Source: Asanoa siamensis
GTDB taxonomy: Bacteria > Actinomycetota > Actinomycetes > Mycobacteriales > Micromonosporaceae
Reading direction: 5' to 3'
NCBI RefSeq assembly: GCF_016862555.1
Contig: NZ_BONE01000006.1
Coordinates: 109,577 to 173,576, forward strand
DNA length: 64,000 bases
Position numbers and translations under genes: made by a program. The notes beneath the pieces are model-generated. The model made no database searches. It had not been told where the DNA came from and saw only the letters and a list, made by a program, of their open reading frames with translations. This document shows, piece after piece, positions 47,865-56,469 of the stretch (position 1 is the first letter of the stretch; every line of letters begins with the position of its first letter).

Positions 47865-49018
47865 GCCCGAGCAGTCGTCTCGTCGTGTTTCTTACGGCGC
47901 TGAACCTCGAGTACGAAGCGGTCCGCAGCCAACTGTCCGACCTGCGAGTGCGGCGACACCCGGCCGGCACGCGTTTCGAGCTTGGCAGGATCGACCAAAC
48001 TGACTGCCGGGTCGCGCTCGGACTGGTTGGCAAAGGCAACCATCCTGCGGCTGTGCTGGCGGAACGGGCGATCGCCGAGTTCTCGCCGGTCGCCGTGCTG
48101 TTCGTCGGTGTGGCTGGTGGTCTCTGGCCCGACATCCAGCTCGGTGATGTCGTCGTCGCCAGCAAGATCTACGCCTATCACGGCGGCACCAGCGAGGACG
48201 ACGGTTTGAAGGCCCGTCCGAAAGCCTGGGAGATACCGCACGAGGCCGACCAGATAGCCCACCACGTCGCCCGGTCCACCACGTGGCATGGTGCTCTTCG
48301 GACAGGCTTGGCGCCTGCTGTCCACTTCGGGCCGATCGCCGCAGGAGAGATTGTGCAGGACTCGGCGATCTCCGAGCAGGCCCGTTGGATACGCAAGCAC
48401 TATAACGACGCGGTAGCGATCGAGATGGAAGCAGCAGGTGTGGCCCAAGCGGGACACCTCAACCGTGCCCTGCCCGTCGTGGTGATACGTGGCATCAGCG
48501 ACCACGCGGACGGCAGCAAGCTAGCCAGCGACGGACAGCGCTGGCAGCCGAAGGCCGCACGGAACGCCGCAACATTCGCGATCGCATTGGCGCGAGAACT
48601 GACCAACGACGGTCCGGCCGGCCAACCGGGCGTTCCGGACGGTGACAGAAGCCCAGCGATGCCCGTGGGCACCCGGAATCTTGCTACGGGGAACGCGTCG
48701 GTCGGCGTACAGGCGGGCCAGATCTACGGCAACGTCACGATCGGCGCCGACGCCGAGCAACCGGTGGACCTGATGGCGAGCATCGCCGACCTGCGGACCC
48801 GTCTTCGGCTGGCCCATCGCGACGGTCGGCTGGACGAAGCGACCTATGCTGCTGCTGAGTCGGAACTGGATGCCGCAACACGGTGCGTCTCCGCGAACGC
48901 CCCTAGGACGGGTGGCCTCCTGGTCGCACTGAAGCGGTTGCGGGGCCTGACGTCCGACGTAGCCGACTTGGCGGGGCGGGTCGCGTCGACTATGGCGGTC
49001 GTTCGGCGAATGTCATGA
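47861..49018 (+). CDS. Nucleoside-phosphorylase-family effector with amyloid-like VQAG motif
   Basis: A 385-residue protein. Residues about 8-240 form a PNP/MTA-SAH-nucleosidase domain: FVGVAGGLWPDIQLGDVVVA, AIEMEAAG with ribose-binding Glu188/Glu190, and VIRGISDHAD with the catalytic Asp214. Residues 273-294 carry NLATG, then GVQAGQIYGNVTI, a motif with the VQ-x-G core of RHIM/BASS amyloid-signalling motifs. The tail is helical (LRLAHRDGRLDEATYAAAES, later LRGLTSDVADLAGRVAS). The likely action is cutting the glycosidic bond of a nucleoside or nucleotide, depleting it when triggered. GTG 47861 has AGGAGG, overlaps the NUDIX stop and shares ATGA with the membrane gene. Codon use is less GC-biased than the neighbours. 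Confidence 0.8.
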   Translation: MSPSSRLVVFLTALNLEYEAVRSQLSDLRVRRHPAGTRFELGRIDQTDCRVALGLVGKGNHPAAVLAERAIAEFSPVAVLFVGVAGGLWPDIQLGDVVVASKIYAYHGGTSEDDGLKARPKAWEIPHEADQIAHHVARSTTWHGALRTGLAPAVHFGPIAAGEIVQDSAISEQARWIRKHYNDAVAIEMEAAGVAQAGHLNRALPVVVIRGISDHADGSKLASDGQRWQPKAARNAATFAIALARELTNDGPAGQPGVPDGDRSPAMPVGTRNLATGNASVGVQAGQIYGNVTIGADAEQPVDLMASIADLRTRLRLAHRDGRLDEATYAAAESELDAATRCVSANAPRTGGLLVALKRLRGLTSDVADLAGRVASTMAVVRRMS

Positions 49019-51006
49019 CGATTCCGGGTGCGACCAACCTCGCCCAAGGGGATGCCCACGTCGACGTGCAAGCAGGAGTGGTCCACGGTGATATCAACTT
49101 CTACCGGCTTCCGCCGAACGCAAGTCCACAGGAGCAGTTCGGCTTCGCGCTGAGATACCTCGACGCACGGGTTCGCGATGAGGCGCGCACGCTCATCGAA
49201 GAGGCGATCGCAGGCGGTTATGTGACCACCCAGGTCCACTTCTATCGACTCATCGCTCTCTTGAGTGGGCGCACGCTGCGTCAACTCGCCCCGGAGGAAC
49301 TCGATCGGCTCGCTGCCATCTGCGCGGGTCTGCCCTACCTTGACAGCCGTGACGAATGGGCCGCGGGGCTGAAGGTGGTTCTTCGCCTCCTCGGATCGGT
49401 CCGTAACGCCGACGCGGAACTGGTGGTCAAGGAGATCGACGCCCTGAACCAACGCCAACGCGACGGGATCTACGGGCATCTGGAGGCGCTGCTCGAAGGT
49501 GCGATGCAGGACGAGATGTGGCGAAGGTCCGTCGCACTCGCGATGTCGCAGCGCACGGAAGGGGACCGCTTTGGCCGAGTTTGGAAATTCTTCCACCCCG
49601 CACCAGCCAAGCCTCGAACCCTTCCGGTGCAGCCCGCCACCGTGCCTCTGTGGGAGTGGCTGCGCGTTGGCGTCGGCGCCGCCGTCTTCAGCCTCGCATC
49701 GGTGCAGTTGATCGTGTTGGCCGCAGTCGGCGGCTCGCTTGATCCGTTCCTCGGCGGATTCCTCGGTCTGGTCGGGCTGGCCGCCTTCTGTGTAGGCGGC
49801 GCGGACCGGTACTACCGCGGCACGCGCCTTCGCGCGAAGGAACGCCAGATTCGCCTTCCCCAGCAGCGGCGACGAGAAGCACCATCGGGAGGTTTCGCCC
49901 GGAAGGTGGACCGGCTGTTCGACCGATACTTCGGCCAATACGTCCCTCAAGGAACCGACAGGGTCTACTGGCTCGCGCAGACGGCGGGGATCCGGCGACG
50001 TCTCCGCGATGAGGTCGTCGACCTCTACCGGGAGCAACGGGTCGAGGCTGCACGGGTCGCATGGCTCGTCCGGCACATGGTGAGCGATGTCCGTGCGAAG
50101 TGGGAACAGGACACCTTGACGGCGTACCGCCGGAAATTGCGCCCTCCGGCCAGGACCAAGGCCCTGCACATCGGCGGTCTGGCTTTCGTCGCCGCGGGGA
50201 GCCTTTGGGCGGTTCCCGCCATTGTGATCGACGCACCGTTGTCCGGCGCCGGATGGTTCATGCTCGCGGTGGCGTCCGCGGTCGCGGCGGTGCGCTCGTC
50301 GTTCCGGATCATCGCGGAACGACGCAGAGTCGTCGACGACGAAGCTGAACGAGCCGAGATGGAGACAGCCCGCTGGGCGGCATACCGCCGCTGGTGCCAC
50401 AAGTTGTCCGACAAGCCCACGGACACCGAGATGGCCGGCTGGCTCGAAGGCGACCGCAAGGTTCTGGTCGACCAGGCCATGCGGCAGTACAGGGTCCGCC
50501 CCAGCCATGTGATCGCACACGCGTTCATCGAGGCGCCTGGGCCTTCCTGCAAGAAGGCGCGCTACCCGCGGGGTCCTTGGCGGTACTCCACGTATCGCCT
50601 CCTCTTGTTCCTCTTGACCGACGACGGCGTCCGGCAGTCCAACATCGACCTCAATTTCGAGATGGGCGCGGCGCGCACCACGCAGCGGCTCAACTACCGT
50701 TTCGACGCCGTCGCCGCGGTCCGCATCGACGGCATCTCGACCCAACAGCAGACGTTCGAGTTGACGCTGGTCAACGGAGATCCCATCTCCATCCGGGTGA
50801 GCGACCCTGACGATGAATCACTCCAACGCGACGAGGATCCAACGAAGATCGCTGAGTTGTCGCTCGACGCCGCTGGGCTCAGTCACACGCTGCACGTTCT
50901 CGAAGGTGTCGCCGCCGAGGGCAAGGAATGGGTGAAGCACCGACGCCATCGTGCCGACGAAAAGCTCACCCACCTTGCGGACTCCATACATCGGCTTTCT
51001 GGCTGA
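49015..51006 (+). CDS. Four-TM membrane protein with N-terminal VQAG motif (putative sensor/partner)
   Basis: A 663-residue protein of no family I recognise. Residues 8-29 (NLAQGDAHVDVQAGVVHGD, then INF) repeat the motif seen at 273-294 of the preceding protein. A helical region (about 35-190) follows. Then come a TM hairpin (218-239, 243-262), a charged helical loop, a second TM hairpin (385-405, 412-428) and a soluble C-terminal region (440-663) with beta-rich QQTFELTLVNGDPISIRVS. No enzyme motif is seen. The ATG shares ATGA with the nucleosidase stop. It could be the membrane sensor or pore that recruits the effector through the shared motif. Confidence 0.75.
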   Translation: MTIPGATNLAQGDAHVDVQAGVVHGDINFYRLPPNASPQEQFGFALRYLDARVRDEARTLIEEAIAGGYVTTQVHFYRLIALLSGRTLRQLAPEELDRLAAICAGLPYLDSRDEWAAGLKVVLRLLGSVRNADAELVVKEIDALNQRQRDGIYGHLEALLEGAMQDEMWRRSVALAMSQRTEGDRFGRVWKFFHPAPAKPRTLPVQPATVPLWEWLRVGVGAAVFSLASVQLIVLAAVGGSLDPFLGGFLGLVGLAAFCVGGADRYYRGTRLRAKERQIRLPQQRRREAPSGGFARKVDRLFDRYFGQYVPQGTDRVYWLAQTAGIRRRLRDEVVDLYREQRVEAARVAWLVRHMVSDVRAKWEQDTLTAYRRKLRPPARTKALHIGGLAFVAAGSLWAVPAIVIDAPLSGAGWFMLAVASAVAAVRSSFRIIAERRRVVDDEAERAEMETARWAAYRRWCHKLSDKPTDTEMAGWLEGDRKVLVDQAMRQYRVRPSHVIAHAFIEAPGPSCKKARYPRGPWRYSTYRLLLFLLTDDGVRQSNIDLNFEMGAARTTQRLNYRFDAVAAVRIDGISTQQQTFELTLVNGDPISIRVSDPDDESLQRDEDPTKIAELSLDAAGLSHTLHVLEGVAAEGKEWVKHRRHRADEKLTHLADSIHRLSG

Positions 51007-51017
51007 TCGCCAGGGTC

Positions 51018-52247
51018 TTACTGCCTGCCCTGCACTCCGCGCCGCCGAAACGTCCAGAGCGTCAGGACGAGGACGAGGAGAATGGTGGCGGATACGCCCG
51101 CGGTCACGAGGCTGCGCCGGTCTCGCTCGGGTGACGGCTGCGCGACCTCCGCGGCTCGGACCGGGGTCTTGCGCGCCGCGGGTGTCGGGGTCGGGGTCGG
51201 GGCGGCCTCGCCGGGCGCGACCAGGCGGCCGACCGCGGCGCCGGACGGCTGGGCGAACCCCCAGTCCAGCAGGGCCGCGCCCTGTTGCCAGCCGCGCAGC
51301 GGGCGGGACTCCGCGCCCAGCAGCGTCACCACGAGGCGGCGCCCGCCACGATCGGCCGCGCCGACGTACGTGTGCCGGGCCAGTGACGTGAAGCCCGTCT
51401 TGCCGCCGATCGCGCCGTCGTACGCGAAGATGAGCTGGTTCTCGTTCTGGATCTGGAAACCCCGCGGATCCGGTGGCTTGGCCCGCGGCTGGCGCGGCAC
51501 CTGCACCCGTTCGACGAGCGTGTAGCGGCGGAAGGCGGGCAGGGCGAAGCAGGCCCGGGCGATCAGGGCCAGGTCGTACGCGCTGGTGAACTGGCCCTTT
51601 CCGTCGAGGCCCGACGGCGTCACGGCCGTGGTCTGGTAGGCGCCCAGGCGGCGCGCCTCCGCGTTCATCGCGCGCACGCCGCCGGCCGCGCCCTCGGCCC
51701 CGCCGCCGAGCCGCGCGAGGACGTTGGCCGCGTCGTTGCCCGACTGCAGCAGGAGGCCGAGCCAGAGCAGCTCGACCGAGTAGACACCGTCGAGCAGGAG
51801 CCCGACCGCCGAGCTGCCGCGCTCGAAGTTCAGGTCCTCCCTGGTCACCCGGACCTGGGTCGCCGGGTCCAGCCGCGGGATGAGCGTGGCGGAGAGCAGC
51901 AGCTTCTGGACGCTGGCGGGGGTGCCGTACTCGTGGGCTCCGCAGGCGCCGAGCACCTCGCCGGTATCCAGGTCGGCGACCAGCCACGACGACGCGGTGA
52001 TGGCCGGTGGCCGCTTGGCGCCGGCCGGGAGCACCAGGCCGGGCGTCGCCAAAGCGGCGCCGCCGACGGTCTTGAGCTCGGGGACGTCGGGCGGTGGCGC
52101 GGGCTTCGGCGGGCGGCTGGGTTGCGGCGTGACGCGCACGGTCGGGCACGGCACGGCCGCCGCGGCGGCGGCGGAGACGGGCCACACCGCGGCGACCACG
52201 GTGACGGAGGCCGCGGTCAGCGCGTGCACCCAACGCCGACCACCCAT
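51018..52247 (-). CDS. D-alanyl-D-alanine carboxypeptidase (S11 penicillin-binding protein)
   Basis: A 409-residue low-molecular-weight PBP. A signal peptide (ALTAASVTVVAAVWPVSAAAA) and Pro-rich spacer precede the S11 domain with SxxK (ASVQK), SxN (SGNDAAN) and KTG (GGKTGF). A C-terminal TM anchor (TAGVSATILLVLVLTLWTF) ends in RRRGVQGRQ. It trims the terminal D-Ala of peptidoglycan stem peptides outside the membrane. The start at ATG 52247 lies seven bases after TAGCCT, a possible leaderless start. Confidence 0.92.
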   Translation of the reverse strand: MGGRRWVHALTAASVTVVAAVWPVSAAAAAAVPCPTVRVTPQPSRPPKPAPPPDVPELKTVGGAALATPGLVLPAGAKRPPAITASSWLVADLDTGEVLGACGAHEYGTPASVQKLLLSATLIPRLDPATQVRVTREDLNFERGSSAVGLLLDGVYSVELLWLGLLLQSGNDAANVLARLGGGAEGAAGGVRAMNAEARRLGAYQTTAVTPSGLDGKGQFTSAYDLALIARACFALPAFRRYTLVERVQVPRQPRAKPPDPRGFQIQNENQLIFAYDGAIGGKTGFTSLARHTYVGAADRGGRRLVVTLLGAESRPLRGWQQGAALLDWGFAQPSGAAVGRLVAPGEAAPTPTPTPAARKTPVRAAEVAQPSPERDRRSLVTAGVSATILLVLVLTLWTFRRRGVQGRQ

Positions 52248-52340
52248 CGACAAGAGGCTACTCGATGCCGCCTCCTTTCGTCGGGCAGCCGACAGCGGCC
52301 CGGGGTTGGCTACCGCGCGGTACTGCCGGAGGCTGGCGCG

Positions 52341-53483
52341 GTGGACGCCACCCTCCCGGCGCGCCGCAACCTCGACCGGGTCACCGCGCGGGTCAGCGGC
52401 GGGCTGCGGCTGACCAGCGCCGTCTGGTGCGGTCTCGGCTCCGTCCTCGCGTTCGGGCCGCCGGCGCGACGGGACGCCGTCGGCGTCGCGGTGACGCTGT
52501 TCCTGCTCTGGTCCGCCGGCTACTGCGTCGTCGCGTGGCGCGGTGCGCTCGGGCGGGCCTGGCTCCTCGGCGACGCCGCCGTCGTGGCGGCTCTCTGCCT
52601 CGCCCAGCCGTGGCTCGTGGCGGCGGACCGCCTGCCGGAAGGGGTGGGCTGGGTGACCCCGGTGACCACCGTGACGATCGTCGCCCTGCAGCTCTGCGCC
52701 CCCGCCGCCGTCGCCGTCCCGGTCGCCGCGGCGCTCGCCGTGGCGCACCTGGCCGGTGCGGCACAGCTCGTCGGCTGGGCGCCGCTGCCGGGGCTGGCGT
52801 TCACGCTGGTACTCCAGATCGTCCTGACCGCGTTGATGACGACGCTCCTGCGGCGGGCGGCGTCGAGCGCCGACAAGGCGATGGCCCGGGCGTCCCACGG
52901 CACCGCGAAAGCGGAGGCGGCCCGGCGGCTGCTCCGCGACGGACGCGAGTTCCACCGGACGATCCACGACACCGCGCTCGCCACCTTGACCATGGTCGGC
53001 AGCGGGTCGGTCGGCGGCGACACCACGGTGCTGCGGGGCCAGTGCGTCAAGGACCTGGCCGAGGTACGCAAGCTGGGCGGCGCCGGGATGGTCGGCCGGG
53101 CACCGGTCGACGTCGTCGCGGCCCTGCGCGGCGCCGCCGACGACCTGGCCGCCTCCCGGTTCGCCGTCGAGCTGAGCGCGCCGGGCACCCTGGTCGTGCC
53201 GGGCGACGTCGCCGACGCGCTGGTCCGCTCCACCCGCCAGGCGCTGGTCAACGCGCGGCAGCACGCCCGCACCGACCGGGCCGTCGTCACCGTGGCGGCC
53301 GGTGACGCCGTCTCGGTGCGCATCGTCGACCGCGGCGCGGGCTTCGACACCCGGCACAGCCCCGGCGACCGGTTGGGCGTCCGGTACTCCATCCACGACC
53401 GGATGTCCGACGCCGGCGGTCGGGCGACGATCCGCAGCGTCGCCGGCGCCGGCACCGAGGTGGAGCTGCGATGGCCCGCCTGA
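52341..53483 (+). CDS. Membrane histidine kinase-like protein
   Basis: A 380-residue sensor with about six TM helices (residues 20-170). It also has an H-box EFHRTIHDTALATLTMVGSG resembling HisKA_3 kinases, a helical dimer region, and an HATPase_c domain with N-box ALVNARQHA and G1 box IVDRGAGFD. It would phosphorylate a LuxR-type response regulator. The gene for one appears reduced to a stub after the next gene. GTG 52341 is chosen with GGAGG nine bases upstream. It overlaps the following gene by 13 bp. Confidence 0.8.
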   Translation: MDATLPARRNLDRVTARVSGGLRLTSAVWCGLGSVLAFGPPARRDAVGVAVTLFLLWSAGYCVVAWRGALGRAWLLGDAAVVAALCLAQPWLVAADRLPEGVGWVTPVTTVTIVALQLCAPAAVAVPVAAALAVAHLAGAAQLVGWAPLPGLAFTLVLQIVLTALMTTLLRRAASSADKAMARASHGTAKAEAARRLLRDGREFHRTIHDTALATLTMVGSGSVGGDTTVLRGQCVKDLAEVRKLGGAGMVGRAPVDVVAALRGAADDLAASRFAVELSAPGTLVVPGDVADALVRSTRQALVNARQHARTDRAVVTVAAGDAVSVRIVDRGAGFDTRHSPGDRLGVRYSIHDRMSDAGGRATIRSVAGAGTEVELRWPA

Positions 53484-54589
53484 CCGGTCGGTTCGCCCGC
53501 CGCGTCGTGGAACGCCACCGCCAGGCGCTCGAGGTCGGCGTCTTCGTCCTCGCGGCCGGCTGGCACCTCGGCAACGACCTGCCGATGCTGCTGGCCAACC
53601 GGCACCTCTACACGTCGTTCACCACGGCCGCGGTCGCGTGGGTGGCGCTGACGGCCGTCATCTGCCACGTCGGCCGCCGCCTGTTGGTCTCCCCGGAGCC
53701 GCCGCGCGGGGCGCTGCCGCTGGCCGCGCTCGTGCTGGCCCTGGGCACCGCGGTCGTCCTCGTCTGCCCGCCCGGCCAGCTCGTCTCGATGGCCAACTGG
53801 GCGTTCGGGACGGTCGGCTGGACGACGCTGCTGGTGCTGGTACGCGAGCCGCGGCACACGGTCGCGGTCATCGCGCTCGGCCCGGTCGCCACGCTCGGCG
53901 CGCTGCTCTGGCACCAGGCGTACGACCAGCTACCGGCCTTCGTCATCGCCGGCTACGGGATCTGCGCGCTGCAGGTCGCCGTCGCCGTCGGGGCACACCT
54001 CGTCCGGGTCAACGCGGAGATCGCCGTCGAGCAGGCCCGGATCGCCGTCGAGCGCGAGATCGAGAAGCTGTACGCCGAGGACGCGCTCACGGACCGCGTC
54101 CGGCGCTACCTGGCCGTGCGACCGACCACCGAGGCGCTGCTCGTCGGGCTGGCCGACGGGACGCTCTCGCCGGACCACCCCGAGGTGCGGGCGAGGTGCG
54201 CGCTGGAGGCCGCGACGCTGCGCCGGCTCTGCCTCGAGGGCAACGAGGTGCTCCACCCTCTGCTGCGCGACCTGCACGACTGCGCCGACCGCGCGCGCGA
54301 CCGCGGCGTCCGCGTCGACCTGCACACCGCCGGCGAGGTCGGCGACGTCCCCGACGACGTGCGGGCCGGGCTCGTCGAGATCACCCGGCTGTGCTGCACG
54401 CGGGCCCGGGCCGGCGTGCGGCTGACCGTGCTCGCGACGGCGACGGATCTCGTCCTCGGCGGTGTCGCGGACGGCCCGCTGCCCGGGGACGGTTCCCCGC
54501 TTCCACCGGACGTGACGACGCGCTACGGCGACACGGCGGACGGCTACTGGTGGGAGGCGCGATGGCACAACCGATCCGCGTACTCGTGA
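53471..54589 (+). CDS. Membrane protein with degenerate kinase-like cytoplasmic domain
   Basis: A 372-residue protein with about five TM segments (residues 18-185), a coiled-coil (EIAVEQARIAVEREIEKLYAED), and a cytoplasmic domain. In that domain LRRLCLEGNEVLHPLLRDLH, DDVRAGLVEITRLCCTRA and ATDLVLGGVADG occupy the places of the dimerisation helix, N-box and G1 box of a histidine kinase. The phospho-acceptor His and canonical Asn/Gly residues are missing, so it is probably a pseudokinase partner of the preceding sensor. Confidence 0.65.
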   Translation: MARLTGRFARRVVERHRQALEVGVFVLAAGWHLGNDLPMLLANRHLYTSFTTAAVAWVALTAVICHVGRRLLVSPEPPRGALPLAALVLALGTAVVLVCPPGQLVSMANWAFGTVGWTTLLVLVREPRHTVAVIALGPVATLGALLWHQAYDQLPAFVIAGYGICALQVAVAVGAHLVRVNAEIAVEQARIAVEREIEKLYAEDALTDRVRRYLAVRPTTEALLVGLADGTLSPDHPEVRARCALEAATLRRLCLEGNEVLHPLLRDLHDCADRARDRGVRVDLHTAGEVGDVPDDVRAGLVEITRLCCTRARAGVRLTVLATATDLVLGGVADGPLPGDGSPLPPDVTTRYGDTADGYWWEARWHNRSAYS

Positions 54590-54606
54590 CAGCCCAGGCC
54601 CCGTGA
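54562..54606 (+). pseudogene. Response regulator stub (14 codons)
   Basis: The peptide MAQPIRVLVTAQAP then stop matches the first beta-strand of a receiver domain, where VLVxDDxxxxR would follow. GGGAGGCGCG precedes the ATG, which lies inside the end of the sensor gene as in typical kinase-regulator operons. No receiver or LuxR domain follows, so the regulator gene seems to have been deleted almost completely. Confidence 0.55.
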
Positions 54607-54659
54607 TCCCGAAAGGATGGACAATGGCCGTTCCCGGGACGCGCGGTTAGGGTGGCGCT

Positions 54660-54704
54660 ATGCGCCGCGCCGGAGTGGTTCGCGTGGGTCGCGGGTCGCG
54701 ATGA
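54660..54704 (+). CDS. Leaderless 14-codon leader peptide coupled to the protease gene
   Basis: ATG 54660 lies exactly six bases after TAGGGT, a leaderless promoter signature. The peptide MRRAGVVRVGRGSR ends in a TGA that shares ATGA with the start of the protease gene, which has no clear ribosome binding site of its own. The protease may therefore be translated by re-initiation after this peptide. The alternative is that the message simply starts elsewhere. Confidence 0.4.
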   Translation: MRRAGVVRVGRGSR

Positions 54705-55489
54705 GCGTGCCCGACGAGGTCGCGGGCGTGCCGCCGCCCCGCCGGCGACGGCGGGGCTGGCTGATCGCCGCGGGTGTCGTCGTGCTCCTGGTCGTCACCG
54801 CGGTCGTCGCGTTCCGGGCCGGACGCGGTGGCGGGGAAAACCCCACCGCGCAGCCCAGCCCCTCGCCGACCGCCGAACCTCCGCTGACCACCGCCGAGGT
54901 CTACCAGGTGCTCGCACCCTCCGTCGTCAGCATCGAGGGCGCCGGCAACGGCACCGGTGTCGTGGCCAACGCCGACGGCCTGATCGTCACCGCCTTCCAC
55001 GTCGTGGACGGCGCCCGGCGGATCACCGTCACCTTCCCGGACGGCACGGAGATCCCCGCCACCCTCGCCGGCGAGGACAAGGAGAACGACATCGCGCTGC
55101 TGATGCCGCAGCGGCCCCCGACCATCCTCGTGCCCGCCGTGCTCGGCAGCGCCGCCCGGCTGAGCATCGGTGACGACGTCGTCGCCATCGGCAACCAGCT
55201 CGGGCTCGTGCACAGCACCACCGCCGGCGTGGTGTCCGGCCTGGAGAGGCAGGCCAACGGCACCGACGGCACCCGGCTGCGCGGCCTCATCCAGTTCGAC
55301 GCCGCCGTCAACCCCGGCAGCTCCGGCGGGCCGCTCGTCAACACCCGCGGCGAGCTCGTCGGCATCGTCGTGGCCCTGCTCAACCCCACCCCGGCCGGCA
55401 CCTTCGTCGGTGTCGGCTTCGCGGTGCCGATCGGCGCCGCGCTCGGCGGTGGGGCCGACGGCCCCGGCCCGCCAGGTCCCTTGCAATAG
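54701..55489 (+). CDS. Membrane-anchored trypsin-like serine protease
   Basis: A 262-residue protease of the HtrA-like S1 group. A short cytoplasmic Arg-rich N-terminus, one TM helix (WLIAAGVVVLLVVTAVVAF, about 25-44) and a Ser/Pro/Thr-rich linker precede the catalytic domain. Its triad is TAFHVVDG (His), KENDIALL (Asp) and NPGSSGGPL (Ser). There is no PDZ domain. It lies 11 bp upstream of a MoxR/DUF58/VWA operon, so it may act with that chaperone-like system at the membrane. Confidence 0.88.
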   Translation: MSVPDEVAGVPPPRRRRRGWLIAAGVVVLLVVTAVVAFRAGRGGGENPTAQPSPSPTAEPPLTTAEVYQVLAPSVVSIEGAGNGTGVVANADGLIVTAFHVVDGARRITVTFPDGTEIPATLAGEDKENDIALLMPQRPPTILVPAVLGSAARLSIGDDVVAIGNQLGLVHSTTAGVVSGLERQANGTDGTRLRGLIQFDAAVNPGSSGGPLVNTRGELVGIVVALLNPTPAGTFVGVGFAVPIGAALGGGADGPGPPGPLQ

Positions 55490-55500
55490 GAGCGTCGCCC

Positions 55501-56469
55501 ATGGACACCGAGCCCATCCTGTACGAGGTCAAGAAGACCATCGTCGGCCAGGACGCGCTCCTCGAACGGCTGCTGGTGGCCCTGCTCGCCCGCGGGCACA
55601 TCCTCGTCGAGGGCGTCCCCGGTCTCGCCAAGACCCTGGCCGTCAAGGCGCTCGCCGGCGCGATCGGTGGCCAGTTCCACCGCGTGCAGTTCACGCCCGA
55701 CCTCGTACCCGCGGACATCGTCGGCACCCGCGTCTACCACCAGCACAGCGGCGAGTTCCAGGTCTCGCTCGGCCCGGTGTTCACCAACCTCCTGCTCGCC
55801 GACGAGATCAACCGCGCCCCGGCCAAGGTGCAGAGCGCGCTGCTCGAGGTCATGCAGGAGCAGCAGGTCACGATCGGCCGCGAGACCCATCAGGTGCCGA
55901 AGCCCTTCCTGGTCATGGCGACGCAGAACCCGATCGAGTCCGAGGGCACCTATCCGCTGCCCGAGGCCCAGGTCGACCGGTTCATGATGAAGGTGCTGGT
56001 CGGCTACCCGAGCCCGACCGAGGAGTTCGTGATCGTCGAGCGCGCGATCGTCACCGCGGCCGCCGGGCAGGCCGTGGCCGATCCGGAGCGGCTGGTCGCG
56101 ATGCAGGAACAGGTCGACCGGGTGTACGTGGACCCGGCGCTGATCGAGTACGCCGTGCGCCTGGCCAACACCACGCGCGACCCCGCCGCGGCCGGCCTGG
56201 GCGAGCTGGCCCGCTACGTCAGCTTCGGTGCCAGCCCCCGCGCCTCGATCAACCTGATCCTGGCCGGCCGGGCTCTGGCGTTCATCCGGGGCCGCGACTA
56301 CGTGGTGCCGGCCGACGTCACCGACCTCGTCCTCGACGTCTTCCGGCACCGGCTGGTGCTCTCGTACGAGGCCCTCTCCGACGACGTCACCGCCGACCAC
56401 ATCCTGACGAAGGTCATGGCGAGCGTGCCCGTTCCCGACGCGCCGCTGCAGCGGGCCGCGCGCCCATGA
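55501..56469 (+). CDS. MoxR-family AAA+ ATPase
   Basis: A 322-residue MoxR ATPase with Walker A GVPGLAKT, Walker B LLLADEINRAPAK, sensor MATQNPIESEGTYPLPEAQVDRF and lid SFGASPRASINLILAGRALA. MoxR proteins act as chaperones that load metal or mature VWA-domain partners, and here DUF58 and two VWA genes follow. AGGAGCGTCGCCC provides the ribosome binding site. The stop shares ATGA with the DUF58 gene. Confidence 0.95.
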   Translation: MDTEPILYEVKKTIVGQDALLERLLVALLARGHILVEGVPGLAKTLAVKALAGAIGGQFHRVQFTPDLVPADIVGTRVYHQHSGEFQVSLGPVFTNLLLADEINRAPAKVQSALLEVMQEQQVTIGRETHQVPKPFLVMATQNPIESEGTYPLPEAQVDRFMMKVLVGYPSPTEEFVIVERAIVTAAAGQAVADPERLVAMQEQVDRVYVDPALIEYAVRLANTTRDPAAAGLGELARYVSFGASPRASINLILAGRALAFIRGRDYVVPADVTDLVLDVFRHRLVLSYEALSDDVTADHILTKVMASVPVPDAPLQRAARP

